Shown: positions 63,536-64,000 of the stretch, piece by piece
Numbering within the stretch: position 1 is the stretch's first letter
Layout: each line of letters begins with the position of its first letter
Source: Certhia americana
Taxonomy: Eukaryota; Chordata; Aves; Passeriformes; Certhiidae
DNA length: 64,000 nt
Assembly: GCA_018697195.1 (NCBI GenBank)
Contig: CM031864.1
Span: 11,289,970 to 11,353,969 of the forward strand
Reading direction: 5' to 3'
Translations under genes and position numbers: made by a program
Notes under the pieces: generated by a model
Seen by the model: the letters and a program-made list of their open reading frames with translations, nothing else
Databases searched by the model: none
What the model was told of the DNA's origin: nothing

Positions 63536-64000
63536 GCTCCAGAGCTCATTCCAAGTGCTTCCATCAAGCTTGATTTTGAAAAGTTGTCTGGTGCAAAATA
63601 TACCCAAGCTTAACAAAAACCCCAACTGACTGGGTTGGAAGTAGAGCCAGCTTCAAGTGATAGTAGTGTCTGCCTGGCAAAATAAGATCCCTAGGTAATT
63701 CTGCCATAAACACAGACCTTTTTATATGACCCTTTTAGCCATTTAATACACATCACTGGCATTTTTTTTACCCTTTATACTCATGATCACCATGCCTCTT
63801 AAATGTTAGTCAAACTATTTTTCATCTTTAGGGACCTCAATAGCAGAAAGAAACAAGAAATTAAGAAAATGGGGTGAGTTCCAATAGAAATGCTGTTATT
63901 GCCTTGTTATTGCCTGTCAACATGGACCAATTTCTAGAATGGTATTATGAGCATACAATGCATCAACAACTGCCTACAGACTGCTCAGGGATGCTGGGCA

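Larger units (their letters stand above)
61391..64000 (-). other. PTPRF: Intron 5' of the Ig2 exon (partial)
   Basis: This is the intron upstream of the first exon in the window. It holds a CR1-type repeat near 63285-63535, a run of 16 T at 61511-61526 and otherwise unremarkable A/T-rich sequence. I looked for the first half of Ig2 and for the meA mini-exon (family sequence like GGTPIR) and saw neither, so they probably lie beyond base 64000. Confidence 0.7.

Overview
This window is vertebrate nuclear DNA, most likely from a bird. It carries the middle of one large multi-exon gene on the minus strand, and I see no second gene. Coding exons are short (12 to 582 bases) with canonical GT/AG splice sites and are separated by introns of 0.5 to 9.3 kb. 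Recognisable repeats are few and old (CR1-type LINE 3' ends and MIR-like pieces). There are no Alu, L1 or recent LTR copies. Sparse repeats plus CR1 point to a sauropsid with a compact genome, which fits a bird best; the species cannot be named from this.

The gene is PTPRF, which encodes LAR, a type IIA receptor protein tyrosine phosphatase. Reading from high to low coordinates (5' to 3' of the gene), the window holds: the second half of Ig2 (61280-61390); a 12-base microexon that fits the meB position between Ig2 and Ig3 (51989-52000); Ig3 (44605-44874); FN1+FN2 in one exon (41287-41868); FN3 in two exons (40609-40742, 39480-39624); FN4 (33987-34292); FN5 in two exons (30946-31139, 22512-22629) with the 27-base meC/LASE-c mini-exon between them (24778-24804); FN6+FN7 in one exon (19721-20299); FN8 (18997-19094, 13475-13728); and the membrane-proximal stalk with a basic proprotein-cleavage site (12681-12771, 9505-9717). 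The transmembrane exon (about 6365-6503) and juxtamembrane exon (3097-3207) follow. The signal peptide, Ig1 and first half of Ig2 lie beyond base 64000. The two phosphatase domains lie before base 1; I found no trace of them in 1-3096.

Fourteen exons from Ig2 to the stalk, counting meC but not meB, join in one open frame: 3122 bases, about 1040 codons, with every junction phase consistent. The choice of PTPRF over its paralogues PTPRS and PTPRD rests on LAR-type residues across Ig3 and FN1-FN8.

The main oddity is at the low-coordinate end. The transmembrane and juxtamembrane exons are recognisable only in pieces that lie in different reading frames: at least three frame changes in each exon, over roughly 110 to 140 bases. 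All exons from 9505 upward are clean. This looks like a stretch of uncorrected consensus in the assembly rather than gene decay. The most rewarding biology is the pair of in-frame microexons (meB and meC), which mark this as the synapse-type, alternatively spliced form of LAR, and the frame-neutral FN4-FN7 cassette. All splice sites and family calls were made by eye, without alignment or database search.
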